From NCBI GenBank assembly GCA_020466095.1, contig CM035806.1, positions 40,041,198 to 40,105,197 of the forward strand: 64,000 bases of DNA, in the 5' to 3' direction. The notes beneath the pieces are model-generated. The model was not told where the DNA came from. It made no database searches and saw only the letters and a list, made by a program, of their open reading frames with translations. Positions 34,663-45,300 of this stretch are shown here, one piece after another; positions within the stretch are counted from its first letter, which is position 1, and each line of letters begins with the position of its first letter. This DNA is from Chlorops oryzae. Taxonomy: Eukaryota; Arthropoda; Insecta; Diptera; Chloropidae. The position numbers and the translations under genes are program-made.

Positions 34663-35762
34663 GACATCTATACTGATTATAACACCGTTTTTCTTTTTCA
34701 TATCAGACGACTTGAACAAGGGAAATGCCGGCTGAGAACTTTTTGATTCGCCCTCACATAAAATAAATGTTTCTTTACTAAAGAGCTGCACAAATGTATT
34801 TGATTTTAGTATAAACTATGTAGAGCACACTGAAATTCAAATGATTTAGAATTTCAAGTATTGAATGCTTTCTATTTGGATTTTATAGAACAAAATACTG
34901 TGTAATTCTTATAGCATCAAATCAAAGTCAGTCATGATTTATAAAACAAAAATTTAGAAAATTTTTTACTTCGTAAAATAAATACTTCAAATATTAGCAT
35001 TCTTCATAAAGAACATATATTACTACATATGTCACTCTCATAGATTTTGAGCGGGACATTTCGCACCAGTTAGAAAGAGATGTTACTCGGCAGGCAAAAA
35101 AAAAGCGAGAGAGAAACAGTTTCGGTGAGTACCTAAGTGAAAAATGCTTATTTTGGTGGGTACCCAAGACCGTGGTGGGTACCCAAGACCGTAGTGGGTA
35201 CCCAAGACCGTGTTGAAAAGAGCCAAAACAGAAACGGCTCCTGAGTGACATATATAGTTATAACATATATGATAAAGAACAACAAGTGAAAGCATATATT
35301 TAAAGAATATTCTTTAATAAAAATAAAAAAGACTGAACGAAAAACGAAGAAAAATATGTTGGAGAGAAAGAGCCTTTTCTGTTGTACGACATTTAATAAG
35401 CGAGAAAAAATGCATGCTCAGCTATAATGATAATGCAATCAATCAAATAATGTTTTTGCATTCGAATATGGAAATAAATAAAAAAATTAATAAAAATCAT
35501 GTGTACTCATATGTATCGCACAGTATTTAAAAATGCTTTTAATTCTTATGCAAAGTTTTTGTAAATACAAGGAAAGAATATTTCACAATATTTGATTTGC
35601 CTCTACTAGATTTCAAACCAAATTTTGTATACATATTGCTACTTGATTTGAAAAATTAAGTTCAAGAAATATTTAAATATATTTAAATTTCAACAAATGC
35701 CTTGAAAGCCGTTTTAAATATATTCGTGCAGCCCATTATTCTTTACTACATTATTTTCATTA
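34663..35762. other. Intronic DNA without recognised genes
   Basis: AT-rich. It holds the three-copy tandem repeat near 35155-35216. Nothing else was recognised. Confidence 0.45.
35155..35216. repeat. Three-copy 19-21 bp tandem repeat
   Basis: GTGGGTACCCAAGACCGT is repeated three times in direct orientation with one or two bases between copies. Each contains the palindrome GGGTACCC. Confidence 0.85.
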
Positions 35763-35910
35763 AGGGACGCGCTCTCTCCAGTTCTGTTAGAAATGAAACA
35801 GAAATGAAAAACTTCATATAAAAACACACTTCAGAAAATGTCTCATTCATTTCTGAAGCGTTTTTTCCTATGAAGTTTTTCATTTCTGACAGAGCTGGAG
35901 AGAGCCCCTA
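35763..35910. mobile_element. Palindromic MITE, CTCTCTCCAG family, copy 2
   Basis: The left arm (AGGGACGCGCTCTCTCCAG) and right arm (CTGGAGAGAGCCCCT) enclose a palindrome with GAAATGAAAAACTTCATA. Better preserved than the copy at 12518-12662. Confidence 0.75.
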
Positions 35911-37419
35911 GTTCTGAACACAACAAAAAAAAAAAAAAAAAATTGAAAAAGCTCTTTTCGTTTTCTGTCAGGATTTTTTTTTGAAAATGGTCCAAAAACA
36001 GCCTCGCGAAGGAGACAATCCCCTTAACAAAATTTGTGCAATAGTTCACCTTCACGTAGATACTTCAACGAAATTCTAAAAGGAAAACGGAAATACGACA
36101 GCATGACGAAATGTAGTGTCAGAGCGCAAAAAAAAAAGGCCTAACCTTATAAAAGTTTCCATCCAATCAAAATGATTAACTAATTCAATGACCTTGAAAC
36201 GCTTTATATGGTCATTATTTATTTTTGGGAGAATACCAGTAAAAATCAAAAAGCAAGATTGACTTGTTCAATTTTTTTTGTTGTGTTGTTTTTTTTTAAT
36301 TGCCCCACAACCATTTCGGCCCGAATAGATGCGAATTCTTGCTCCAGATACGTAAAGAGCTTTGCTGCTCGACATTTGTGCAGCACAGACGCAGGCCTGT
36401 TGGTGTGAGCAAAAGCTTCGTGTGCACACAGGTGTCAGTTACAGCTCGATCGCTCTCGATCTAACCGTAATACATATTGCACTTTAATTCCGTCCGAATG
36501 CATCAGCTATCCAAATGCAAAACCATATTCAAGTCCATACGATTAGCGCCCCATACATTTGGAGCACAACAAAAAGAGAGAAAAAGAAAAGAAAGGAAAA
36601 AATAAAATGAAAGAAATACAAGAAAACACGTTCAACTTGAGCAGCGGCGAAACCAGAGCAACGCTTAATTACGTGAGTAACCTGTCGCGTAGAGAGCATA
36701 CATAGAAACATACATATGTACATACGTTCACATGGCTATATGGTATGCTTATAGAGCCGTGTATCTCGGATACCCTGTTCGATTCAAGTTTTTTGATGCA
36801 ATTTTGTTAATTTGCGATTTAGTCAGACAGGTAGGCTGGCGCTGGATTTTTCATTTAATTTGAAACCAATTCGCTGTCGGAATGATTTATTTCCGTAGTG
36901 ATGGTATTAAAGCGATAACTGCTGATTATCGTACCGAATTCAATTAATTCTCTTTGTTGTATTGAAATTTAAAACTGTTACTAATTTCATGAGCTTCCCA
37001 AGTGGAATGATTTGTACCGTTTAAACAATCAATATTCATTGAGAACACAAGCCAGAGATGTTAACAGAACAGAATGGCAATGTACCTATACCAAACACCA
37101 GAAAATACACGATCCTTAAACTGTCAATGCATTGCTGGTCGCTCAAATATGTAGGTACTAATCAGCGTTGCCAGACGTCCCGAATTTTGCTTTTGGGGGA
37201 ATTCTGAATTCGTTGTCTCGGGAAAATGAATTAAAATTTGTCCCGCAGTTTTTTATGAAATTCCGCATGTTTTGGGAAAGTTTTTCAAAAATCCCGCTTT
37301 GTAAGAAAATTCATCTGGCAGCACTGGAACTTATTGAAATCTATTATTTTCTTTTTTTATTCGCCACTAATATTTTTTTGTTTAAAGCTAAAGTCTGCAA
37401 AGGCAACAAGTAGAGGTGT
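35911..37419. other. Intronic DNA without recognised genes
   Basis: AT-rich sequence with homopolymers. No gene, RNA or complete element was recognised. Confidence 0.45.
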
Positions 37420-38460
37420 TACAGGCGTGCCTGACAATACAATACCCGGCAGTCATACATAATTGAATGGTGATATTTGTTTGAATAATTTTTTGGGAAA
37501 CCGGCCCGAACCCAACAACCCGACTAAGGCAAAGTATTCACGAGATTTTTAAAAGAGATTAAATAATAATCCCATACGTAATGCTGCCATCGAATTTTCA
37601 TGAAAAAAATAGATTTTCCTGAGAAATGTAATGATTTCGCGGGATTTTGAGGAGAGAAAAAAAGCATAAAAACAGGATCTTTATTTCAGTGTTTTGTTTA
37701 GAAATATTACCTAATGACAAATTTTATTCAATCGACAAATTTATGTATTCGTTAACAATAACGTCATTGTCGTCGTTATTAACAGTTATAAGGAGTTAGT
37801 TTTCAGATTTCAAAGTATTGAAAGAAAAATAAAATTAACCAAAACATCGATAGTATCGATGTTTTTCCCCTAAATTAATTAGTACCTATTGGATATTTTT
37901 TTCAAATATCGAAAATATCGAGTTTGATATTTTTTCAATTATCGCCCATCCCTATAGTGAATTCTCAAAGAGTGACCAAAAAATGTCGGTATGGCATAGG
38001 CTGGAGAAATATCGATAGTTGCGACCATCCATAGTCTCTATAGTCTCAAATATCGATAGTATCGATAGTACTATCGGAACATATATTTTCAAATTTAATC
38101 TAATTTCATTGGTAAATTGCTAGTGATTTCAATCCACCATATTTGAGCTGTTTAACATTTATTCGGTTGCCGAATTCAATATTCGTGGCATCACTACATT
38201 TTACATTTCAGCTCCAATTTCCAATTTCAAAAATGTAGTATATGAAAAAATTAAGATTAAAGAGCAGCTTTTATGATTCTCATAGCAGTCTCAGAACTGA
38301 ATGTACCCTTAGAAATGGTCCGATCAGGCTTTCCTTCTTACCCATGTCTTCGCTAACCTACATACATAGGTACCGAATTCCATCGAAAAAGTTTCATTCC
38401 TTCGGCAAGAAAACTGTGTACAGACAGATGAACGGACGGATGGACGGAGGGACGAACGCT
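37420..38460 (-). mobile_element. Dispersed repeat family R1, copy in reverse orientation
   Basis: Begins with GTTACAGGCGTGCCTGAC and AATACAATACCCGGCAG, the reverse complement of the 3' end seen near 29260-29305. It ends with TTCGGCAAGAAAACTGTG and GACAGATGAACGG near 38400-38440. The middle (37680-38090) does not match other copies well and includes the CGATA cluster. Confidence 0.7.
37840..38085. promoter_or_regulatory. Cluster of CGATA/TATCGATA words, site 2
   Basis: Repeated ATCGATAGTATCGATG, AATATCGA and ATCGATAGTACTATCGG words, similar to site 1 at 27135-27570. Possible DREF/BEAF-32-type binding cluster, by inference only. Confidence 0.35.
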
Positions 38461-38527
38461 TTTACCTCATGAAAATACAAATGATTTTTTTTTTTCTAGT
38501 AGGAGGTCTTTTTTCTGTTTTCCTCTA

Positions 38528-39022
38528 AAGCCGGGAAGTCGCATACACTGTTTTCGGCCACGAAAACTAAAACGAAAACTGAAAATCGTTGTTGTTTGTC
38601 ACTGTTTCGTTCCTGAGTTAGTTTTCGTTTTGTTAGAAGCGTAGCGACATAAATCAGAAACCGAAACAACCGATTTTTAGCTGTCATATCATATAAAAGT
38701 GATATATAGTGCCTCGAAATTTATTGATACAAAATCAAAGAAAATTTTATTTTCATTTGTCATAAAAACTACAACGAAATTAAATTGAAATAAAATAAAT
38801 GAAAGTGACTGTCAAAATATAAATATTTCGTTGCTATAGCTCCGAAAAGAACCTACTTGAAGTTGTTTTCGTTCCGTCGTCAAACGGCGATTTTTTCGTT
38901 GCTAATCGGCGCTGTTTCGATTCTGAATTTCGCCCCTACTTTCTGTACCAGAAATTTTTTCGGAGCTAATGTATGGAATTTCGTTTTCGTCGCCGAAAAC
39001 GGTGTATGTGACTTCCCGGCTT
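38528..39022. mobile_element. MITE with AAGCCGGGAAGTC termini
   Basis: 495 bp. The left end AAGCCGGGAAGTCGCATACA and right end TGTATGTGACTTCCCGGCTT are inverted repeats extending over CGGCGAAAAC-like sequence. Internal sequence is rich in CGAAAAC/GTTTTCG words. No coding capacity and superfamily unknown. Confidence 0.8.
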
Positions 39023-39791
39023 AACTTCCATGATAGGGTTATTTTTCGAATTTTCTTTTTCCAGACAAAATATTACCTAATACGAGTATTCCAGTTCCTT
39101 CTATCCGAATGGGTAATAAGAAAACTTCTGAAGTCATTCAATCGATTTGACCGCATCGAATGACTGCACCGTTGCACCAACTCGTCAAACAATTACAGCT
39201 ATATTGTATATAATGATAGAAAAAATAATAACAACAACAACAACTCCAGTAATTGCAATGAAATAACAGACATTTTTATGAGACACACACACCAAGCACA
39301 CACTTTTCTGGGGTGCATGGGAAATTTGATCTACACACTCATTTACCCATATCCGATTACCGGAGCTCTGGAGTTTAATTAGTTGATTATTTATTACGAT
39401 TTTCTCAAATCAGCGTAAAATTCTGCTTGCAAACAAAATTAGGCATGATCCAAGATTGATTCACTCTTTCGCTCCACATTTTCCACCAGAATTAATAGAC
39501 TCGTCTTGCAGTGAATTTCAAGTTCAATACGTTTCGATTGTTGCTGTGATCTGCTGCTGCATAGATTCCAAGTAGAATGATAGAGAGGGAGAGGGAGAGA
39601 AGGAGAGCAAATGGCTTGACTTCTTTCTGGTTCTTTTCTTTGTGTAAGCAGTGACCACATGCTTTCGACGTCGCTTTTTTTATCGAAATTGCTGTTATCC
39701 GTTTAAATAGCTCAGCTAACCAAGCGTTACGTTATACCTATATATTTATATTGTATATGTGTATATATGTATATATGTATATATGTATATA
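39023..39791. other. Intronic DNA without recognised genes
   Basis: Low-complexity AAC, ACAC and TATG runs. Nothing else was recognised. Confidence 0.45.
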
Positions 39792-39971
39792 CAGTGTACT
39801 CTCTCCTTGCGGACACTCCCCTTAAGTGGACACCACTCTTAAACAGACACTTTTTGAATATGCTCTAGTATTCATGCTTCTCGAATAAGTAGTTTCCTTT
39901 TAAGCGGACACCTCTGTTAAACGGACAGATTTTTCGGTCCCGTAGGTGACCGCTTTAGAGAGAGAACACTG
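39792..39971. mobile_element. pogo-like MITE (AAGCGGACA family), copy 2
   Basis: 180 bp with inverted ends CAGTGTACTCTCTC and the complement of GAGAGAGAACACTG, flanked by TA on both sides. Internal AAGTGGACACC and TTTTAAGCGGACACC match the nested element at 24465-24643. Confidence 0.85.
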
Positions 39972-40210
39972 TACAAAGCATTGCCTCTATGTTTGGATGA
40001 GTCAAAGAACAGTTGCACTTGTGCCAATTCCATTCATGCATGTCATTTGGGTTTCTCTGTTGCAGCTGGGATCGGTCTGCAATTTTCTCCTGGAAATACT
40101 ATGCAAAATTTTGACCTCAAGCTCGAATAAATTCAAAAAATAATTTAAAATTTGTAAGTTTTAAAAAAATTTACGTTTTTATATCGATTTCTTTCTTCTT
40201 CTTTTTATAG

Positions 40211-40281
40211 GATCTATACGCACATCGATCTTGTCTGGATCAAAATTAAATGTTACATGGCATCTGGCTTATCCTCATAGG
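40211..40281 (+). CDS. Coding exon 2 of the His-first secreted protein
   Basis: A 71-nt exon between a consensus acceptor (CTTTTTATAG) and donor (AGG|GTAAGT). With the split Gly codon it encodes GSIRTSILSGSKLNVTWHLA followed by YPHR, continuing GPCGMPK from exon 1 without a frame break. A short hydrophilic segment and then NVTWHLAYPH suggest a beta-sandwich strand with a possible N-glycosylation site (NVT). The exon leaves in phase 0. No matching exon 3 was found between here and 64 kb. Confidence 0.7.
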
Positions 40282-41758
40282 GTAAGTGTAGTTAATACCG
40301 ATTTACTTGTTACAATATTTAAGCTCGTAGGATACTATTGATTATTATCAGACCGATTCGAAATATCCCTCGGGAATTTTCCCCACCGGATTTGAAAGAA
40401 ATTCACACTTTCTAAGCACATATTTTCCCATTTAACCTGAAGGGAGCAAGAATTTTGAACATTTTTAAGCAAATGTCATTAAATTTTTACACTAATTAAG
40501 GTTAAGATACGATTTACTTCCTGTTCCGCGGCAAAAAATTTTCAGGAAAAAATTCCTGGGGCGGGGCACATTCATTTAGAATAGGGCTGTCATTATGTCG
40601 AACAATTTTAACAACTCATATATACATATGCCTACGAAATTAGTTAAATCTGTAGAAAAATAATTCCGCATGAATCAGCGCAGTTGGCTGCAAAGACCAA
40701 TTTCAGGGGTTAATCAACTGTGAATCCATAAATTTGCCATCTTTTTTCGGAGTTTGTTTTTTTAAGACAAATAGTTCAAACATTTTAATAGTTTTAAATG
40801 TTTTTATTTGTACCTTAGGCGCTGTCATTAATTACGTAAGGGAGATTTTGATCATTTTTGACCCCCCTCCCCACCTAAGCATACATTAGTATAAATCAGA
40901 CACCCAATATAAGTTAGCGGACGATTTTTCAACTCCCCGCTTTATGCTTACGTAATTAATGGACAGCCCCTTAAAACTCTATGAAAAATATTTTTCACTT
41001 TCGTTGAATATTTTTTATATATTTTTTAAATTAAAGAAGACAAAAACAAAATATCAGGTCACTGGTGGGAATAATAATGTTGTCATGTTCATGTTTTCTG
41101 AAATCGAATCGAATGGATTATTGTTCAGTAGGTTTGTCCTTGTCGTTCCTAGTAACTAATTGCACTAATTTCATACAAAACAAAATATTAATGAAATCGC
41201 GAACTGTAAAAAAAAGGTTCAAAAATCTTATTTTCTTTGTTAAAAATTTCTTTAAAAAGTACGAAGATATAATATCTAAAAATAAGTAATTCTGGTACGG
41301 AAGATAACTATTAATATGTAGAAGAACGTGTATAAATTTCAAAGCTATAGGTTTAATTGTTTCGTTTTTAAGACGTCCATCGCCTTGGAAAACTATGTTT
41401 CGAGAGAAACGTTCAAAGTCTCAAGAGCAGAACAATCCGGTTGCGGCGCGTCGACCATTATGAGCCAATGTAACCTTTAAAGTGGTATGAATTTTGGTCT
41501 GATTTGTTCACATCACATTGCCGATAGGAAGTATGAAGTATTTTATAGTGGACACACTAGAATAACCCCTTAAATCCAAATTTTGGGCCGTTTTCTCATC
41601 TTACTTTTAAGCTCTATCTGCCAGTTAAATTTCATTTTTGTTTGACTTGTTAATCAAATTTGTATGAAATGATCATCAGGATAATTTAATTTACAGATTA
41701 AAAAAAATAACAAAACGGCCCTTAATTTTTCTTAAATTTTTCGTTTCACTTTATGTTT
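40282..41758. other. Non-coding DNA between the two genes' visible ends
   Basis: Contains the 40818-40970 MITE. The rest is AT-rich. I looked for an exon continuing the plus-strand gene and found no acceptable candidate. Confidence 0.45.
40818..40970. mobile_element. Small palindromic MITE (CATTAATTACGTAAG family)
   Basis: About 150 bp. The left end GGCGCTGTCATTAATTACGT and right end ACGTAATTAATGGACAGCCC are inverted. Flanking TTA on both sides may be the target duplication. No coding capacity. Confidence 0.7.
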
Positions 41759-41764
41759 TTTATT
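41759..41764 (-). terminator. Candidate poly(A) signal of the giant gene
   Basis: Minus-strand AATAAA about 215 bp beyond the stop codon at 41979-41981, in a T/A-rich context. It is the first canonical hexamer I see in the 3' flank. Confidence 0.5.
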
Positions 41765-41978
41765 AAAAAAAAATTTTTTTTTAATTTTTATTTTTTTTTT
41801 TCATTAATTTCGACTTACTTTTACTTACTTACTAATTCATAAGAAGTAAATGAAATCTTACTTCGAAATATTTCAACAAAATACTAAAATAAAATTAGTA
41901 CAGTCGGAAGCGATTTTGTTATCGTTTAGTTAAAAAAAAAAAATCTTCATTGAGCATAATCGGTCGTTTGAAGCTTTC

Positions 41979-42302
41979 CTAATGTGCCATTAGAAGACCC
42001 CGCATAGCAATAATGGCTAGCATGGACGTTAATAGCAAGCTTCCGGAAATAATTATGGCAGAACTGAACTCAAAAGTATTACAACCATCGGCATCACAAA
42101 GTTGACACTTATCGGTGCTTGTACCGTTGCACTTTAAACTACTCTCACAGTCACGTTGGATGGAATAGTCGACGAACTTTGCGATACAACGATCCGTTTT
42201 GGAATAAATTGGACATATTTGCAGTGCATTTGGCGCTCTTACACATCCATCGTCAGTGAGTGAACTGCAAATATGACATTGCCGACGATCGTCAGGGAAG
42301 AT
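41979..42302 (-). CDS. Giant Ly6/DUF753 gene, exon 14 (last)
   Basis: Encodes the last cysteine module (IFPDDRRQCHICSS to CQLCDADGCN) and then a 30-residue tail, FSSAIIISGSLLLTSMLAII plus a short end, before TAG. A small-residue stretch (FSSA) followed by a hydrophobic C-terminus is a typical GPI-attachment signal. Acceptor TTCCAG at 42303 onward, phase 0. Confidence 0.9.
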   Translation of the reverse strand: MFPDDRRQCHICSSLTDDGCVRAPNALQICPIYSKTDRCIAKFVDYSIQRDCESSLKCNGTSTDKCQLCDADGCNTFEFSSAIIISGSLLLTSMLAIIAMRGLLMAH

Positions 42303-45300
42303 CTGGAATGCAATGAGAAAAAAAAAGATGAAAATATTTTTCAAGAAAAAAAAAAAACAAAAAAAAAAAACAATAACGATTACCTTTGTATTGCACTTTT
42401 CCCCAACGCAAATATCGCAAGTGCCCGCATTTTTACAAGAACTTTGCTCGCTTTGCGTCAATTTAGAGGCACAGCCGCGCAACGTATGACCAGCTATAAG
42501 GATAGAATGATAGAAAGAACAATTATCCGATTCGTTTCAAAAATGATTTTTGCTTTACCACCTACCTTCATTAATTTGTACGACGCACTGATCGGCTGGA
42601 CCTTCGCAAGTTTCAAAAAGATTTAGTTTCGTTGGATCTTGCGCGCATTCGGGTGTAGTGCGCGAATCGCACGTGATACACTCGACTGCTTTCGGTAGTC
42701 TGGCAAAATCATTGCAATTGTTGTCCTTGCATTGATAAAGCTTATTCTGTTCCTTCCAGTCTTCCAAGTCGCTCTGCTTTTGCGAGCTGGCACAGCCCAT
42801 TAAAATCACTTTACCATTCTCGTATTTTGCGAAGCAAGGGTCATTCTTATCGTATTTGAGACAGATTTGACTCTTTGTTTGCGTGCAAGTGGAATCGTCG
42901 CAAACGTGACACTGTCTACGGTCTCTGGGATAAACGTAATTGTTGCATTGTCCCTCGCTGCAGCCGCTACATTCTGTGCCGTTTTCTCCTTCAAGCCAAC
43001 AATCCGCTTGACTAAACATTTCCTTATCATTGAGACATGAACGTATTACTTCACCATCACTTCTCATCGCAGCCATGCAATCCTTGATGCAAAGTCTTCG
43101 CTTAAGTTCATTGCTCTCAGGATCCGTTATACAGGCAGCATTTTCAGTTGAATTGCAGAAGACACATTCAATAAATTCATCCCGACTCCATGCAACATTG
43201 CATTCGCTCGATTTACAAGTGTAACATAATTCAGGATTCAAACGACAGTATTTATCCTCGTAGTCGTCAACGTCATCCGAACAACCACGTCGTCGAACGT
43301 TGCCATCTTCTTCGAAGACAATTTTACAATCCTGTTCGATATTCGTCTTGCACTCGACGACAACACCCAGAGATGCTAAGCAATCCTCGCCTTGGCACTC
43401 GTGGCATTTTAGCGGCAAGTCTTGCCATGCACCATGGTATCCATCATCGATTAGATTGAGCAGATCGATCGAGTTGCAGGATGTGCCAAAGCAGGAACGG
43501 CAAGTCTTGCTGTCGTTCGCGTCACATAAGACTTCAGAACTACAGCCTCGAATAGTTTCATTTTGGCTTAAAGCGGTCTTACACGATTCTGTGTCACTCA
43601 CTACAGGACAGGGTTGCATAGAAGTGGGAAACGATTCGCAATCTGGATCGTCGAGTGAGTTGCAAGTGTGACATTGCTGGCGATTGGCTGGGAAAATCTA
43701 TAAAACATGAAAAAAATGAGCAAACAATTTTTTTCATATTCTTTTAGAGGACGATAACCTGTCGTAAAGGTTAGTGCCTTAGCTTTAGGTTATAGTCATA
43801 TATTATATGATGATTTATAACAAATTCAATAAATAAATAAATAAATATTCTATTCGAATCAAGTTGATTAACCTCACGATTACAGCCATCCTCAGTGCAA
43901 GTCTCGCAGTTTTCATCACCACCCAAAAGGCATTTTGCAAAAGTATCTGCAGATAGATCACTTAGACAGCCACGGCTAGTCGATCCATCTAGACAAATTG
44001 AAACACAAAAATTCATAAATAAGCGAGAAAAAAATTAAGAACCCCAATAGGCGTACCAGAGTTTAACATGCTATAGCAATTCGTGTATGGCATCATATTG
44101 CAATCCAGGAAAGTTCCTACCACTCTCGCGTTCACAGCGCAGAGCGTATCGTTCTTGGAATCGCAAACAGCGCATTTTTGCGACCGATTTACCTCGTGCA
44201 AAGAGTTGCAGTTTTCGCCGTCTTTGCACATATAGATTCGTTTGGTTTTAACGAGCGTCTCGTAGTCCTGATTGCCAAACGATGCTCCACATCCCATGGT
44301 GTTAACACTATTCGAGCTGTCAAACATGATGAAGCATTGATCCTGTTTCTTATATTGCGGACACTTCATTGCCACAGGATTTTCGCATTCATCCTCGCCG
44401 ACACACTGGTAACAGCTATTGCGATCTTCGGGGAAGTCAACAACGTTGCAATTAATGCCATCGCATGCCGTACATTCCGTATCTCCTCCATTCGAACATT
44501 TCGTTCGATCATCGAGTTCCTTGTCATCCAGACATGTGCGTATTAGATCGTATATTGGACTATCACCAGAAACTGCTCGATATAATGCTGTCATACAGCT
44601 GCCGCGGCATTTTCTTCTTGTATGTTTTTCGCTCTCTGGCTGCCACAAGCAGCTCAAATCCTTGCTCGAATCACAGTATACGCAATCGTTGAGATCATTC
44701 ATCGAAACAGCAGTATTGCATTCGTTCGACTTGCAGTTTGAACAATAGCTATCATTTTCACCACACAGTAAACCATATTGTTTCTCAATATCGTATTCAC
44801 ATCCCCGTGCAAGTACTTGACCATCTGAGCCGAACATCACTACACAGTCTTGTTCATTCTCGTTCTGGCACGTTTCAACACGCGTTCCGTTGGAGCTCCC
44901 ACATTCATCGTTGAGACAAACATGACATCTCAATGGCAAGTCCTGCCATTTACCATAATTATCATCCTGCCTTCTAGCTAAATTAATGGTATTGCAAGCA
45001 TCGCCCGAGCATCTAGAGCATCTCTTAAAGCTTGAATCACTGCACGTAACACTGGAGCTGCAACCACGTTCTGTTATGCCACCACGATAAGATGTAACAC
45101 AAGTATCGTCCGGATCGTACTTTGGACATATACTAATGCTTTCTGGCTTGACCTCACATTTCGGATCGTTGGCGGAATCGCAAATATGACATTTAGCACG
45201 TCCTTCAGGGAATATTTTCCGATTGCAGCCCTCTCCTCGACAAACATTACAAGTTGAAGAATTCTTCCCTATTATGCAGCCGAGGAAATCGTCATCATTT

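Larger units (their letters stand above)
9232..40210 (+). other. Intron 1 of the His-first protein gene, about 31 kb
   Basis: The intron is inferred from a phase-1 donor at 9232 (GTGAGT) and a phase-1-compatible acceptor at 40201-40210 (CTTTTTATAG). Joining them restores GGA (Gly) and keeps the frame open. It is filled with transposons, MITEs, microsatellites and unclassified AT-rich DNA, listed separately. I recognise no other host coding exon inside it on either strand. Confidence 0.7.
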
